Positions 49,244-50,343 of a DNA stretch of 50,343 nucleotides are shown here, piece by piece (the first letter of the stretch is position 1; each line of letters begins with the position of its first letter). Below the pieces are notes generated by a model. It was not told where the DNA came from. It was given only the letters and a program-made list of their open reading frames with translations, and ran no database searches. Where the stretch lies: positions 1 through 50,343 of the forward strand of contig NZ_BPQQ01000049.1 in NCBI RefSeq assembly GCF_022179325.1, given 5' to 3'. This stretch comes from Methylobacterium isbiliense. GTDB taxonomy: Bacteria > Pseudomonadota > Alphaproteobacteria > Rhizobiales > Beijerinckiaceae. The translations under genes and the position numbers were made by a program.

Positions 49244-49684
49244 GGCGGCCGTTCCTGAATGTGCTCTGCCTTGCGTCAGCAGCAGCGGTTGTCACGAGCT
49301 GATAAGCCGGCGGTTCGCGGTGATCCGGTGAGCTTGCTCACCATGGCTCGCAGCGCCTCGGCTGGTTGCGCGAGCACGCGGGTACAGGGATCGAACCTGT
49401 TCTCGGAGGCTCAGGTAGTGATCAAAACACGTCTCCGGCTGCGAGGCCGCACGTTTTGGACCATATGTATAACTGTAAGCACAAGACCTTAATTAAGAGT
49501 GACCTGTCGATGACTCCAGCGTTCAGAACCCGATTAGCAGCCGATCTACACCATAGGGTTGCACATCATGAACCAAGAGAACTGCACGTGCGTGGTTTCA
49601 TTCAGAATTTGTGCAAGGCGTCGGGCAGCTGGCTGATTATGAACAGATCGTTACTTTCGTAAAGCTAGCGCGACGATGTTGCTG
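49244..49684. other. Gap with no gene
   Basis: Promoter region of the chemoreceptor gene at the left edge; no convincing coding sequence elsewhere. A T-arm-like hairpin (ACAGG-TTCGATC-CCTGT on the minus strand, about 49382-49398) lacks the other parts of a tRNA. CCTTAATTAAG near 49484 is AT-rich and palindromic. Confidence 0.3.
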
Positions 49685-49912
49685 TCATGGTTCCGGAATG
49701 GGGAGATCCGCCGTATTGGTCGTGCGCGCGAGATCGCGGATCAGCGCAGCCAGATCTGGTTTCTGGACGAGTTCGGCCGCCGCCTCGCTGCTGACCCACT
49801 GCGCATCGCGCTGGCCCTGCTCGCGCCAGTGGTCGAGGTGTTCGGTGACGGTGAGAAGGTAGACCGCCACCCGGCAGGGGACGATCCCGCCGCCCGGTAA
49901 GCGGTCCAGCAC
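49685..49912 (-). pseudogene. NUDIX hydrolase, C-terminal fragment
   Basis: The minus-strand frame gives PCRVAVYLLTVTEHLDHWRE then QGQRDAQWVSSEAAAELVQK and PDLAALIRDLAR. This is the usual ending of DIPP-type NUDIX proteins (V.HL..WPE..QR...WF...EAA..V.EP.L..LIR.F). The NUDIX box itself would lie upstream and is absent, so this is a remnant despite an in-frame ATG at 49912. Confidence 0.55.
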
Positions 49913-50343
49913 TCATAATATACCGACCGGGCGAGGGGCTGGGGTCCGGTCCTGAGTTATGGGCTGGGGAGAGGACGGCTGCGCGTCGGCCGGTCGGTCG
50001 CTCACAACTGGTGAGTTATGAGCATCGGTGAGATAACAGGATCGGAAGCTGGTTCCGTAAGCCGCCCTTACGCGCGCGATACCGACGTGACAGAAGGGAC
50101 GGGACCGCTGACGCCCGTTTTTGATTTGGTGACACGCAATCCTTACAGCTCTAAGTGTATGAAAAACGGTCGTTTTCTATGCATTGAGACTTGATGACGA
50201 GAAGTCAGCGCATCCAGCGAGCGATGCATGCACAGCAGGCACTGTATTTTAGGCGGATATGGTTCTGATCCGCCCCCCTGTGAGTGGTTCATCGGCGAGT
50301 TTGGTGGATCCGGGTGGGTGAGGGCGAGCGTCTGGTCGATGCC
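49913..50343. other. Right end of window: repeats, no gene identified
   Basis: GAGTTATGGGC and GAGTTATGAGC recur about 60 bases apart (near 49955 and 50011). AAAACGGTCGTTTTCT is at 50163-50178. The last ~80 bases, read on the minus strand, could be the end of a coding frame entering from outside the window; it cannot be identified. Confidence 0.3.

Noticed and set aside
49375-49405. T-arm-like hairpin on the minus strand (ACAGG-TTCGATC-CCTGT then ACCCGCG)
   Set aside because: No CCA, anticodon arm, D-arm or 5' acceptor strand can be found nearby, so a tRNA or fragment call is not supported.

Overview
The window looks like a stretch of a large composite plasmid from a high-GC alphaproteobacterium, most likely Methylobacterium or a close relative. 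This is inferred from protein character (CtrA, a BLUF/c-di-GMP gene set, IS66/IS256/IS5 elements of rhizobial type, small proteins typical of that genus) and from a complete plasmid core; no database search was possible. The core is a Rep_3-type initiator gene (20187-21056, minus) with iteron-like repeats on both sides, followed by a parA/ribbon-helix-helix pair (22606-23672). A second partition pair (37607-38642, minus) has an array of TCACGTGATGAC repeats beside it, and a MobC/relaxase pair (39585-41647) follows. I saw no rRNA, intact tRNA, CRISPR array or prophage module.

Layout. 0-7 kb: small secreted or cytoplasmic proteins, a MITE, a candidate small RNA, a truncated IS6 transposase, a secreted DUF839-like/RTX protein (3693-5747) and a frameshifted tyrosine recombinase. 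7.5-13.3 kb: a minus-strand oxidoreductase-type operon (two cupins, SDR, double carboxymuconolactone-decarboxylase protein, broken MFS transporter, antibiotic-biosynthesis-monooxygenase-like protein, DUF2255 protein) bounded by two paralogous LysR genes. 13.6-20 kb: a recombinase-bearing segment between 45-bp direct repeats, a 3' tRNA-Lys fragment, DNA polymerase IV, two small genes with palindromic promoters, and a Rieske gene broken at a junction with a recombinase remnant. 20-24 kb: the replication and partition core. 24-26.3 kb: an IS66 copy invaded and partly deleted by an IS5-family element whose transposase carries a nonsense codon. 26.3-32.4 kb: an alpha/beta hydrolase, HNH-like protein, plasmid-borne CtrA paralogue, GyrI-like/ArsR divergent pair, a second copy of the RNA element and an IS256-family insertion.

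33.3-37.5 kb is an unusual same-direction set: a PD-(D/E)XK-like putative nuclease, an unknown 150-aa protein, a Lon-like AAA+ ATPase without protease domain, and an unknown 284-aa protein. It is the best candidate for an undescribed system. 37.6-42.8 kb carries partition, mobilisation, an HNH-like paralogue and a serine resolvase with its likely site. 43-49.3 kb is a minus-strand sensory cluster: triple-PAS chemoreceptor, HD-GYP phosphodiesterase, MHYT-PAS-GGDEF-EAL protein and BLUF photoreceptor, suggesting blue-light-linked c-di-GMP control.

Many genes are broken (two IS6 fragments, two recombinase remnants, MFS, Rieske, IS66 tnpC, IS5 transposase, NUDIX, a small helical gene), which fits a plasmid built by repeated insertion and rearrangement.
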